Assembly: GCA_900756605.1 (NCBI GenBank)
Contig: CAAEKX010000241.1
Span: 1 to 10,369 of the forward strand
Direction of reading: 5' to 3'
DNA: 10,369 nt
DNA from: Coriobacteriia bacterium
GTDB taxonomy: Bacteria > Actinomycetota > Coriobacteriia > Coriobacteriales > QAMH01
A model generated the notes under the pieces. The model did not search any database and was not told the DNA's origin. It saw only the letters and a program-made list of their open reading frames with translations. Positions within the stretch are counted from its first letter, which is position 1; every line of letters begins with the position of its first letter. This document shows, piece after piece, positions 1 to 6,881 of the stretch. The translations under genes and the position numbers were made by a program.

Positions 1-38
1 CCCCGGCGTGCGCCCCTTACGGTCCGAGCATCGTTTAC

Positions 39-71
39 GGGACATGGGGACGGAGGTTCTGTCACCTCCCC
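39..71. repeat. GC-rich hairpin repeat, REP-like
   Basis: A GC-rich block reads GGGACATGGGGACGGAGG and continues to ACCTCCCC. Its core is a perfect 6-bp stem, GGAGGT (52-57) and ACCTCC (64-69), around a TCTGTC loop. From memory, very similar strings (read on the other strand as GTGACAGAACCTCC followed by GTCCCC) recur between genes in Eggerthella-like genomes, so I call it a dispersed REP-like element. Only one copy lies in this window, so repetition itself is not shown here. Confidence 0.45.
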
Positions 72-534
72 GCCCTCCCCCGCTGTCACGAATCCTCTCC
101 GTTCATGCTGTTAAATCTTGCTCAATCAAGCAGTTAATTGGGTATGATTATACATATGAACAGGGATAACGGTGTTTTCGAGACATGGAAAACAGAGCAA
201 ATTATGCGTGAGGGCATGCCGCGGAAGCGTTGCCAAGCGTGCGTGCTTTTCGACTAGTATGCCTCTGACCGGCATAAACGGGTGCGCCATTTGCAATTTG
301 GGTAGGATTTCCCCTGATAAACCATGATTAAGCGAGGAGAGAAACGATCTTGCGCAAATGGTGGCCTACTGGGGCCAAGATAATTCGTATTTTGGACAGC
401 CGATGGCAAGATACTAGGTACCTCATTGCATGAAAATGCAAATGACCTTGGGATATAAGGCTCTGAGCTGCTGTTTTTAGGGGCATTTGGATAGGTAATA
501 TGATGCCTGTATATTCCTAACATAGACAATTGCT

Positions 535-580
535 GGGGAGGATGAAATCTCTCCCCTCCTCATAGTGGCCAGGTGGGGAG
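535..580. other. Competing inverted repeats
   Basis: Three segments can pair in two mutually exclusive ways. GGGGAG at 535-540 pairs with CTCCCC at 551-556 across a 10-base loop. The longer arm CTCCCCTCCT (551-560) pairs with AGGTGGGGAG (571-580), 10 positions with one mismatch, across another 10-base loop. Shared-arm architectures of this kind are typical of attenuators and riboswitch expression platforms. No gene follows on either strand within several hundred bases and there is no T-tract, so a regulatory role is only a possibility. Confidence 0.3.
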
Positions 581-1215
581 AATAAGCGTGTCCCTGACCG
601 CATTTCGGACAGATTGAGGACATGCGCGACCAAGAAGAAATGTGATTTTACCCACAAAGCGAGTGGTTTGGCTAGATTTTATGTCTAATTATAGAATCCA
701 GAGTCTGTCCCTTTCTTTCCGTACGGGACGCAAAATCACTCCCTGGATCCTCAAAAGGCCATTGGTTGCCCATGAGTCTTACGCAGCGAAAAGGGAGTTT
801 TGAGAGTCTTGGAGACAGTTGCTAGCACCTTGAGAAGGCATCTGGTTGCTATACACGTTATCCTGGGATGATATACGCTAGCAGACGAGCATTACGGCCC
901 TCCTGGAGCCGGTTTTTCGTCCGCTCGAAGGGGTCTCCCCCACCTTCGTTTGTATGAGGATTTCGCGCCAAAAACGCGTCGAACAACCCTCAATCCTGCA
1001 TGACGACGATCTTGCGCGCGACTGCGTTGAGGCTATGTTGAGTTGTGCAGAGAACCCGTTAAATCCTCGTCACAACCTGCATGCAAGTCGCCGTCATGCA
1101 GAGTGCATCAAAATGCCTGTATTAGACACTTTTCTTGCATCTGGGTAGGATAATACACTTTTTCAGGCAAAAATCAAGTGGAATTTGTATGGTATTCAAG
1201 TCATATTATGATTTG

Positions 1216-1252
1216 TGGGCAAGAGGTTATTTCTGCTCTATCATCCTGCCCA
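1216..1252 (-). terminator. Weak inverted repeat after PAP2 gene
   Basis: TGGGCA at 1216-1221 and TGCCCA at 1247-1252 form a 6-bp stem 24 bases past the stop codon of the three-gene minus-strand operon. The loop is long (25 bases) and no clean T-run follows, so this is at best a weak terminator or a 3'-end stabilising hairpin. Confidence 0.2.
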
Positions 1253-1275
1253 AACGAGGAAAAGCCTGACAGGAA

Positions 1276-1779
1276 CTAGGACAAGGGCAATATCCACAGC
1301 CCCAGGATGCCCCCGAACACGGCCACGAGCGCCCCCGCGATGACATCCCTGGGGTAATGCACTCCCCCGACAACGCGTATGATCGCCATGACCAAACCGC
1401 CCACCAGCAGGGCAATACCAAGCGGTGGACAGTATGCTAGCCAGCACATGGCAATCATGAACACCGAGAAGATGTGCCTGCTGGGAAAGGATTTGCCCTG
1501 GGTGTCCTTGTGCATGAGCGGATCGATCGCAAGGGCCTCATAGGGACGTGGCGCATTGTAGAGACGCCTGAACACGCTCAATCCGATGAAGAGCACCGCT
1601 GGAACCAGTATTTCCTTTAGCAACAAGGATGGGTCATGCAGGGTCACGAGTATCAACAGCATGGGATAGAGGAGATAACAGAGCCACTTGAGCCCGTCGT
1701 TGACCAGCACCAACGCCCGCAACGCTGCGGGATTGTCACGAAACGGACGCGACAAGGCCGTATATTGCTCGGCGTTCAT
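1276..1779 (-). CDS. PAP2-family membrane phosphatase
   Basis: Integral membrane protein of the PAP2 (type 2 phosphatidic acid phosphatase) superfamily, which removes phosphate from lipid phosphates such as phosphatidate or undecaprenyl pyrophosphate; the active site usually faces outside. All three signature motifs are visible in the 167 residues. The first is R71-x6-R78-P79, with Arg in place of the common Lys. The second is P99-S100-R101-H102. The third is R135-x5-H141-x3-D145, where His102 and His141 are the expected catalytic residues. Hydrophobic segments lie near 31-47, 52-69, 104-117, 120-137 and 147-165. The start is supported by GGGGAGG seven bases upstream. It is the last gene of an operon, starting 12 bases after the LOG gene stop, with its Shine-Dalgarno inside that gap. 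The substrate cannot be told from sequence; a role in recycling undecaprenyl pyrophosphate is possible. Confidence 0.93.
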   Translation of the reverse strand: MNAEQYTALSRPFRDNPAALRALVLVNDGLKWLCYLLYPMLLILVTLHDPSLLLKEILVPAVLFIGLSVFRRLYNAPRPYEALAIDPLMHKDTQGKSFPSRHIFSVFMIAMCWLAYCPPLGIALLVGGLVMAIIRVVGGVHYPRDVIAGALVAVFGGILGLWILPLS

Positions 1780-1791
1780 GACGCGCCTCCC

Positions 1792-2331
1792 CTACTCCGA
1801 AGCGGCAATCATGCGCACAAGCTCATCTGCTGAGTCTGCGACCTTGAGATACGAACGCATCTCTGGCGTCATGAAGCCATGCAGGAGCATGCGATCGAAT
1901 AGGGCAATGAGCTCGTCGTAGTATCCGTTGCTGTTGAGTAGATATAGATAACCAGGCGGTGTGCCTAATTTAACAAGGGACATAATCTCCGATAATTCCT
2001 CGAGCGTGCCCGGTCCTCCTGGCATGGCGACGAAAACCTCGCCGAGTTCGATCATCGTGGCCTTGCGTTGCGCCATGGTTTCAACGCGAATGAGCCGCGT
2101 CAGGCGACCAGACGGTGGTTCGCGATCGGAGAGTATGTCGGGCAAGACGCCAATGACCTCGCCTCCCGCATCAAGCGCGGCACCCGCGATGAGTCCCATG
2201 AGGCCGACGTTCGTCCCCCCATATATTAGTGTGTGATGATGCGCGCCGATCCAGGATCCAAGGATCTGCGCCTCTCGGGCAAAGGCCTCGTCCTCGCCAA
2301 ACGATGAGGCACAATAGACCGTAATGTTCAC
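1792..2331 (-). CDS. LOG-family nucleotide phosphoribohydrolase (TIGR00730-like)
   Basis: A 179-residue cytosolic protein of the LOG family, long misannotated as 'lysine decarboxylase'. Characterised members hydrolyse nucleoside 5'-monophosphates, including cytokinin riboside monophosphates, releasing the base and ribose 5-phosphate. The Rossmann-like start (ITVYCASS) is followed by YGG at 37-39 with GLMG at 43-46. M86 with R89-K90 matches the family's catalytic Arg region, and the hallmark PGGPGTLEE lies at 104-112. Length is normal for the family. The start codon is GTG, with AGGAG five bases upstream. It begins 2 bases after the lipoprotein gene and ends 12 bases before the PAP2 gene, so co-transcription is likely. 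In bacteria without plant contact the role is probably nucleotide turnover or salvage; the physiological substrate is unknown. Confidence 0.95.
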   Translation of the reverse strand: MNITVYCASSFGEDEAFAREAQILGSWIGAHHHTLIYGGTNVGLMGLIAGAALDAGGEVIGVLPDILSDREPPSGRLTRLIRVETMAQRKATMIELGEVFVAMPGGPGTLEELSEIMSLVKLGTPPGYLYLLNSNGYYDELIALFDRMLLHGFMTPEMRSYLKVADSADELVRMIAASE

Positions 2332-2333
2332 GC

Positions 2334-2726
2334 CTACTCCTGCTTCGTGCAGGTCATGGTCTGGCCACCCTCTTCAAAGGTGAGCGCCCCGTCTGAAAGC
2401 GTGGCAGGTATCTCTTCGTAGCCCTCGAAGTCGATAACGCAGGTATCCTCCCCCGTCGGCTTCCAAGTGCCCGAGAGCGTCGTCTGGTTGGCAAGGTCGA
2501 AGCTAGCCTGATCATCTTCATCGGCAAGCGTAAGGGTGAGGTACTTCTCTGCGGAAGCGAGCTGCTCAATCGTGGAGGTGAGCTCGGCACCCGAACTATC
2601 CGTCATTGCCGTAACGCGCCAAGTGCCCACGAAGTTGGGCTTGTAGTCAGGGCCGCAAGCGACAAGCACAAGGCACAGAAGGGATAGGCACAGCGCACTA
2701 ATAAGACAAGGTATGAGTTTCTTCAT
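2334..2726 (-). CDS. Small lipocalin-like lipoprotein
   Basis: Predicted 130-residue secreted lipoprotein. From the chosen ATG the protein begins MKKLIPCLIS, has a long hydrophobic stretch and ends in a lipobox L-V-A-C with the lipidated cysteine at 24. The mature part starts with a FVGTWRV segment and has a second G-T-W (SGTWKPTGED), in a pattern of short beta strands like small bacterial lipocalin-type domains; two cysteines (VIDF side and near the C-terminus) might pair. An upstream in-frame ATG at 2762 would add 12 residues ahead of the signal peptide and is less likely. GAGGA lies 10 bases before the chosen start, which is rather far. A TATCAT box at 2775-2780 (minus strand) could be the operon's -10, but I see no good -35. 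First gene of the lipoprotein-LOG-PAP2 operon. Ligand and function unknown. Confidence 0.85.
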   Translation of the reverse strand: MKKLIPCLISALCLSLLCLVLVACGPDYKPNFVGTWRVTAMTDSSGAELTSTIEQLASAEKYLTLTLADEDDQASFDLANQTTLSGTWKPTGEDTCVIDFEGYEEIPATLSDGALTFEEGGQTMTCTKQE

Positions 2727-3088
2727 CTCGTTCACATCCTCGATGACAAGTGAATCACGCATCGAACGACCTTAATGATACCTGAACATGCAAGAAAGAC
2801 AGAAGTTTGCATGCGAAGAACAGGGCAAAGCGGTTGAGAAAGACCCATCACCGCAGGTACTTAGCACAAGGTCTTGCGTTTGGGAAAGGTGATATCCCAT
2901 ATCTTGAGATTTATATAGGACGGAAATATATTTGTGGGTAAGATGTGAAAATGCTGTGAATGAGCAGGATTTTAAAGGGAACACAGTTTAAATAAAAGAG
3001 GAAGAAACCCTACTTGACCTGCGGTTTTATAAAGCATCAGTTCTTGTCTTGGTCTTTAATCATTAATATGTCTAAGTTATTTAAAAGC

Positions 3089-3116
3089 TTGCGTTTCCTG
3101 GTTATATGCGTATAAT
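3089..3116 (+). promoter_or_regulatory. Isolated sigma70-type promoter candidate
   Basis: TTGCGT at 3089-3094 and a perfect TATAAT at 3111-3116 are separated by 16 bases. The -35 matches consensus at only its first three positions. No gene follows for more than 1.8 kb on this strand, so if active it would make a non-coding or very short-ORF transcript. In DNA this AT-rich, a chance match is quite possible. Confidence 0.35.
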
Positions 3117-3298
3117 TCGTCCGTAATACGTCACGGAACTGGTTAAACATAGTAATGGGCAACCAAAACACCGGCAAACAACTAGTTCCTCTGACAGTGT
3201 TTTGACTTCACCATCAAGGCACTCGGCGTATGAAAACGAAGCAAGAAATGTACTAAGAACGAGAAACAGAGCACGAACGAACGATTTACAACTGAAGA

Positions 3299-3512
3299 GC
3301 TATCCAGAAGGGACCCGGATATAGCGTTAGGCTATACGTTGCCTAGCTATGCTATGCGCTATGCTATACAAGGTCAGAGCCTGATTTCAATGGATCGAAT
3401 AGCCATTCGATAGAAGACAGATAGTAAACCAGGTATCTTGCTTTACGGGATTTGACGCAGTGCTTTACGGCAGTGCTATCCTGCTATGCCCGTATAGCAA
3501 CTTTCCTGCTAT
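3299..3512. repeat. Cluster of GCTAT/ATAGC pentamers
   Basis: Twelve copies of GCTAT or its complement ATAGC lie within 214 bases: at 3299, 3321, 3331, 3346, 3351, 3358, 3363, 3399, 3475, 3483, 3494 and 3508. The densest part, 3346-3369, contains two tandem GCTATGC heptamers (3351-3357, 3358-3364). GCTATAC occurs at 3331 and 3363, and its complement at 3492. For random sequence of equal base frequencies fewer than one such pentamer would be expected over this length. Function unknown: it could be a multi-site protein-binding array, iteron-like sequence or decayed tandem repeat. Confidence 0.6.
3440..3477. repeat. Interleaved short direct repeats
   Basis: GCTTTACGG occurs at 3440-3448 and 3462-3470. 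Overlapping this, GCAGTGCT occurs at 3457-3464 and 3470-3477, a 13-base step. They lie inside the GCTAT-rich stretch and suggest local duplication or repeated binding sites. Confidence 0.45.
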
Positions 3513-3935
3513 CAGGTCGATTTTTGCTAGCATTGACCATGTTACCCACTTTCAAATTATGACTAGGATTTAAGAGCATTTTGGTCGTTTCTTGGCATAT
3601 TGAGCTAATTGAGCCTTAACGTAGTCATTCTACCGTTTTAGTGGCTAAGATTATTTTGCAAGATCTCCCCTACCTGGACATTAATTTCTATTTGGGTATT
3701 ATGCCTAAATAGGTTTTTGTGCAGATCTGCGCTATTCCAGGGCAATACTTCCCCTCTTCAGCTTCGGGTTCCTGCCACAGCAGCGGTCGGTACCTGCATG
3801 AGGGGCGCTTCTGGAGCTCAGATCGGAGCATTTTGACACTCAAATAGGCGATATACCCGTAGAACGCAATATTTTGGCGTCTAAGGGCCGATAAGGTTTT
3901 TTGCATGTACCAAGTACCACCTTAAAGCCCAGAAT

Positions 3936-3968
3936 CGTTTTAAGAGGCATTAGAACGCGTTTTTTTTT
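3936..3968 (+). terminator. Terminator-like hairpin with T9 run
   Basis: CGTTTTA (3936-3942) and TAGAACG (3951-3957) form a 7-bp stem with one T-G wobble around an 8-base loop, followed after two bases by nine T residues (3960-3968). This is the shape of a plus-strand intrinsic terminator, but the stem is AT-rich and weak. No plus-strand gene lies upstream; the nearest candidate promoter is at 3089. Confidence 0.35.
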
Positions 3969-4133
3969 GACCTGCGATATCAGGAAAAATCCCCTGGTTG
4001 AGCTTGGAAACACGAAAAATAAGAGAAATTGTGCTATACACCCAGTTTCTTTAGAAAATAATTTGCAGATCATCCAGGGCTCAGGCTATCAACAAAACCT
4101 GCCCCTGTTGGAATCCTGTATATCTTGAAAACA

Positions 4134-4190
4134 GGCTCCTACGAGAAACTTAGCCATAATTCATCAAAGTGGGAACTTCGTATAGGAGCC
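4134..4190. repeat. 57-bp segment bounded by inverted repeats
   Basis: GGCTCCTA at 4134-4141 and TAGGAGCC at 4183-4190 are perfect 8-bp inverted repeats; after a two-base bulge, CGA (4142-4144) and TCG (4178-4180) can extend the stem. The string ACAGGCTCC just at the left arm recurs at 4765-4773. It may be an RNA stem-loop or the remnant of a tiny repeat element; there is no target duplication I can recognise. Confidence 0.35.
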
Positions 4191-4911
4191 GTGAATAAAT
4201 TTCGCATTAAAGCATTTCTAACAGGGTTTGTGAGGGTTCTTTTTACGAGGATCTTTTACTTGTTCCTTCGGAATTGAACTTATTTAACTGGTGCCTGTGT
4301 AAAAGAAATACGGGCTGACCAGGGCGCAGCTACTGGATATTATGCCGGTACCAGCTTAGAGGAGATACAGGGTCACGATACATATCCCCAGGAAGGCTGA
4401 GAAATTGATTTCTCACAGGCAGAGGTAAATTTCACTCGCATGGAAGTATGCAGAAGGCTTGCATAGCGTGATTAAACCCTGAGTCACGTCCTAATTCAAT
4501 ATGGTGCCTGTTAATACGATGCGGGCAAATGACGATGCGAAGCACGTTGAATGCAGTCATGCTTAACGGGTACCCCACCGTTCAGCACGACTCTGTCAAC
4601 AGACGCGATTGCATTGATGATAACCTGGATGGCATCCTGCATAAAATTACAGCGGTACCGTCTAATAGAAGCTGCATAGTTTTAAATTGAGGGCGGTACA
4701 GGAGGGCCCGATTATATTCGAGGAGTTTTACGCCCTCTCAGAATCGCTGAAGCCAATACTATATACAGGCTCCGTATAATATGGCGTCTCAAAATGCTCT
4801 TGTGATATCTATTCTTTATAGGCACCAGCTAAATATATTGCTATATTACCTATGCAATACAAATATGCAGGCAAAATAGACATTATGCGCAATATATTGC
4901 TCTTTCATTTA

Positions 4912-4933
4912 GCGCATTTTGGCCCAAATGCGC
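4912..4933 (-). terminator. Hairpin just past ettA
   Basis: GCGCATTT (4912-4919) and AAATGCGC (4926-4933) form a perfect 8-bp stem around a 6-base loop, starting 13 bases after the ettA stop codon. The minus-strand sequence after it (TAAATGAAAGAG) is not a real T-run, so it is a structured 3' end or weak terminator rather than a classical one. Confidence 0.4.
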
Positions 4934-4946
4934 AATCTATTACTTA

Positions 4947-6626
4947 TTAATCCCTCGTCAATTTGCGATAGACACGATGCGGGCGAGAGGCCACTTCTCC
5001 CAGACGCTCGACACGGTTCTTCTGGTACGAGTCGAAATTACCCTCGAACCAGTGCCAGTGCCCGGGATTCTCCTCGGTTCCCTCCCAGGCGAGTATGTGC
5101 GTCGCAATCCTATCGAGGAACCAGCGGTCGTGACTCGTGATGACTGCGCAGCCGGAGAACGCGAGCAACGCCTCCTCAAGGCTCGCAAGCGTCTCGGTAT
5201 CAAGGTCGTTTGTCGGCTCGTCGAGCAGCAGGAGATTGCCTCCCTGCTTGAGTGTGAGCGCAAGATTGAGGCGATTGCGCTCTCCGCCCGAGAGCACGCC
5301 TGCAGGCTTGCTCTGGTCCTGACCCTTGAAGCCGAAGCCCGCCACGTATGCGCGACTCGGTACTTCGGTCTCTCCGACCTGAATGATGTCGAGGCCATCC
5401 GAGACAACTTCCCACAGCGATTTGTCCGCATCGATGCCAGCACGGTTCTGATCCACGTAGGCGATCTTGACCGTCTCGCCGATGTCAAGCGTGCCTGCAC
5501 TTGGCTCCTCAAGACCGACAATGCACTTGAAAAGCGTAGTCTTGCCCACGCCGTTTGGACCGATGATGCCCACGATGCCGTTGCGTGGCAGCTCGAAGGA
5601 GAGATCGTCGATGAGTACGTGGTCCCCGAAGGACTTGCTGAGGTGGTCCGCAATAAGCACCTTATTGCCCAATCGCGGACCAGGGGGAATGTGGATGTCG
5701 GTAAAGTCGACCTTCTTCATCGAGCGCGCTTCGGCATCCATCTGCTCGTAGCGCTCGAGACGGGCCTTGCTCTTGGCCTGTCGCGCCTTGGGACTCGAGC
5801 GCACCCACTCGAGCTCGCGCTCGAGCTTCTTCGCGAGCTTGGCTTCCTGCTGTCCCTGCGCCTCAAGGCGCGCTGCCTTGGTCTCGAGGTACGTGGAGTA
5901 ATTGCCCTTGTATGGATACAGGTGGCCGCGATCAACCTCGCAGATCCACTCTGCAACGTTATCGAGGAAGTACCGGTCATGCGTCACGGCGAGCACGGCG
6001 CCTTCGTAGCGCTTCAGGAACTGCTCGAGCCAGAGCACGGATTCTGCGTCAAGATGATTTGTCGGCTCATCGAGCAACAAGAGATCAGGAGCTTCTAGCA
6101 GGAGCCTGCAAAGTGCAACGCGCCTTCGCTCGCCACCCGAGAGCACTTCAACAGGTGCCTCTGGATCAGGCAGCTGCAGTGCGTCCATTGCTTGCGTCAG
6201 TTGGCTGTCGAGATCCCATCCATCGCCCGCATCAATCTCGTCCTGGAGCCGTCCCATCTCCTCCATGAGGGCATCGAAATCGGCATCGGGATCGGCCATC
6301 TCGGCGGAGACTTCGTTGAAGCGCTCGATCTTGGCGAGCATGTCCCCGAAGGCAAGGCGCACGTTCTCGATGACGGTCTTGTCTTCCTCGAGTTCCGGTT
6401 CCTGTTGCAGTATGCCAACGGTGAAACCGGGCGTGAGACGGGCCTCGCCATTACTCACGTCCTCAAGGCCCGCCATGATCTTGAGGAGGGTCGATTTGCC
6501 CATTCCGTTGGGTCCGACGACGCCTATCTTGGCCCCTGGGTAAAAACTCAAAGTCACTTCGTCCAAAATGACCTTGTTTCCATGTGCCTTGCGTGCATCG
6601 TGCATCTGGTAGATGAACTCGGGCAT
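4947..6626 (-). CDS. ettA: ABC-F ATPase EttA (energy-dependent translational throttle)
   Basis: A 559-residue soluble twin-ATPase ABC-F protein. EttA binds the ribosomal E site and, according to the ATP/ADP state, gates the first steps of elongation. The start MPEFIYQMHDARKAHG is EttA-like. Domain 1 has Walker A GPNGMGKST (38-46), an arm insert near 90-140, signature LSGGE (162-166) and Walker B LLLLDE ending at E187. The charged linker near 245-305, with ELEWVRSSPKARQAKSKARL, is the tRNA-contacting P-site motif. Domain 2 has GPNGVGKTT (356-364), LSGGE (445-449) and LLLLDE ending at E470. Length is close to the ~555 of E. coli EttA, and all catalytic residues are intact. GAGGAAGGG sits six bases before the ATG. 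The gene stands alone, divergent from the pilus-like cluster. Antibiotic-resistance ABC-F proteins are a less likely reading because the whole-length match is to EttA. Confidence 0.97.
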   Translation of the reverse strand: MPEFIYQMHDARKAHGNKVILDEVTLSFYPGAKIGVVGPNGMGKSTLLKIMAGLEDVSNGEARLTPGFTVGILQQEPELEEDKTVIENVRLAFGDMLAKIERFNEVSAEMADPDADFDALMEEMGRLQDEIDAGDGWDLDSQLTQAMDALQLPDPEAPVEVLSGGERRRVALCRLLLEAPDLLLLDEPTNHLDAESVLWLEQFLKRYEGAVLAVTHDRYFLDNVAEWICEVDRGHLYPYKGNYSTYLETKAARLEAQGQQEAKLAKKLERELEWVRSSPKARQAKSKARLERYEQMDAEARSMKKVDFTDIHIPPGPRLGNKVLIADHLSKSFGDHVLIDDLSFELPRNGIVGIIGPNGVGKTTLFKCIVGLEEPSAGTLDIGETVKIAYVDQNRAGIDADKSLWEVVSDGLDIIQVGETEVPSRAYVAGFGFKGQDQSKPAGVLSGGERNRLNLALTLKQGGNLLLLDEPTNDLDTETLASLEEALLAFSGCAVITSHDRWFLDRIATHILAWEGTEENPGHWHWFEGNFDSYQKNRVERLGEVASRPHRVYRKLTRD

Positions 6627-6704
6627 GAGCGTCCCTTCCTCGCGTTGACGTGCATGTAAGCTAGTTCTTCCTATTGTCTCACACCCAGCCGCAATGGTAT
6701 CCGA

Positions 6705-6778
6705 GGGTCTGTCCCCTTATTGCCAGCGGCCCGCAGGGTCTGTCCCCTTATCGCCAGCGGCCCGCAGGGTCTGTCCCC
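6705..6778. repeat. 31-bp tandem repeat with GGGTCTGTCCCC
   Basis: GGGTCTGTCCCC begins at 6705, 6736 and 6767, an exact 31-base period. The two full units differ by one base (TTATTGCC versus TTATCGCC); the third is cut after its 12-base core. Each unit also carries GCGGCCCGC. The complement, GGGGACAGACCC, is a motif I recall from intergenic repeats in Coriobacteriia and from sequences near REP-associated transposases. A longer ettA leader would be transcribed through it. Confidence 0.85.
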
Positions 6779-6817
6779 AACCGTTGGACCCTGGCATATG
6801 CGCCGCTCGGCAGATTA

Positions 6818-6835
6818 TGTACCATAGATGGTACA
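6818..6835. promoter_or_regulatory. 18-bp palindrome, probable operator
   Basis: TGTACCAT-AG-ATGGTACA is a perfect inverted repeat with 8-bp arms. On the minus strand it overlaps CATAAT (6819-6814), one mismatch from a -10 box, with the weak -35-like TTACCT at 6840-6835. This places the palindrome across the spacer of a possible ettA promoter. Spacer-borne palindromes are typical of MerR-type sites, and short symmetric ones also fit GntR- or TetR-type repressors. The regulator is not in the window and the -35 is poor. Confidence 0.5.
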
Positions 6836-6881
6836 GGTAATTATCTTGAAATCCCCCCGTCAGCCGAGACGTTGCAGGCGT

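Larger units (their letters stand above)
1..1275. other. Gene-poor, mostly AT-rich tract
   Basis: I see no gene here that I can support. The first ~110 bases are GC-rich like the window's coding parts and carry a hairpin repeat; composition then drops to an AT-richer texture up to the end of the PAP2 gene. Open frames are short, lack ribosome binding sites and show no family motif. Visible structures are a GNRA-type hairpin at 423-445 (arms CATT-GCAT and ATGC-A-AATG around a GAAA loop), a set of mutually exclusive GGGGAG/CTCCCC pairings at 535-580, and CCGTACGG at 719-726. At 701-714 GAGTCTGTCCCTTT resembles the GGGTCTGTCCCCTT repeat found at 6705. The tract may be an eroded element or a long regulatory region; the sequence does not decide between these. 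Confidence 0.7.
2727..4946. other. Gene-poor AT-rich tract of about 2.2 kb
   Basis: No gene can be supported. Open frames on both strands stay below about 80 codons, lack Shine-Dalgarno sequences and show no recognisable motif. I looked for tRNA T-loop patterns and for conserved blocks of tmRNA, RNase P RNA and SRP RNA and saw none. Besides the elements listed separately, the tract holds a perfect hairpin TGAGAAA-TTGA-TTTCTCA at 4398-4415, an inverted repeat GAGGGCG (4689-4695) and CGCCCTC (4731-4737), TATAAT at 4775-4780 without a -35, an 11-base direct repeat AATATATTGCT (4832-4842, 4891-4901) and the palindrome GCAATATATTGC at 4889-4900. The texture suggests eroded genes or an old mobile element, or non-coding RNA; I cannot choose. 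Confidence 0.7.

Noticed and set aside
157..258. 33-codon ORF starting ATGAACAGGGAT
   Set aside because: No ribosome binding site, no recognisable motif, and length expected by chance; the TATGAT at 143-148 lacks a proper -35.
254..529. 91-codon minus-strand ORF in the left desert
   Set aside because: Starts on TTG without a ribosome binding site and shows no domain or membrane features.
954..1148. 64-codon plus-strand ORF
   Set aside because: No Shine-Dalgarno before the ATG, no known family pattern, composition like the surrounding non-coding DNA.
3688..4073. Two overlapping minus-strand ORFs (72 and 77 codons), considered as one frameshifted gene
   Set aside because: Joined conceptually, the translations show no motif of a transposase or any other family I recognise; kept only as part of the gene-poor tract.
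4977..6098. 373-codon plus-strand ORF antisense to ettA
   Set aside because: It lies opposite a fully conserved ettA, has no ribosome binding site, and its length is explained by GC-rich codon bias leaving the antisense frame open.
6705..6778. CRISPR array
   Set aside because: The 31-base period has near-identical sequence throughout, with no unique spacers; it is a simple tandem repeat.
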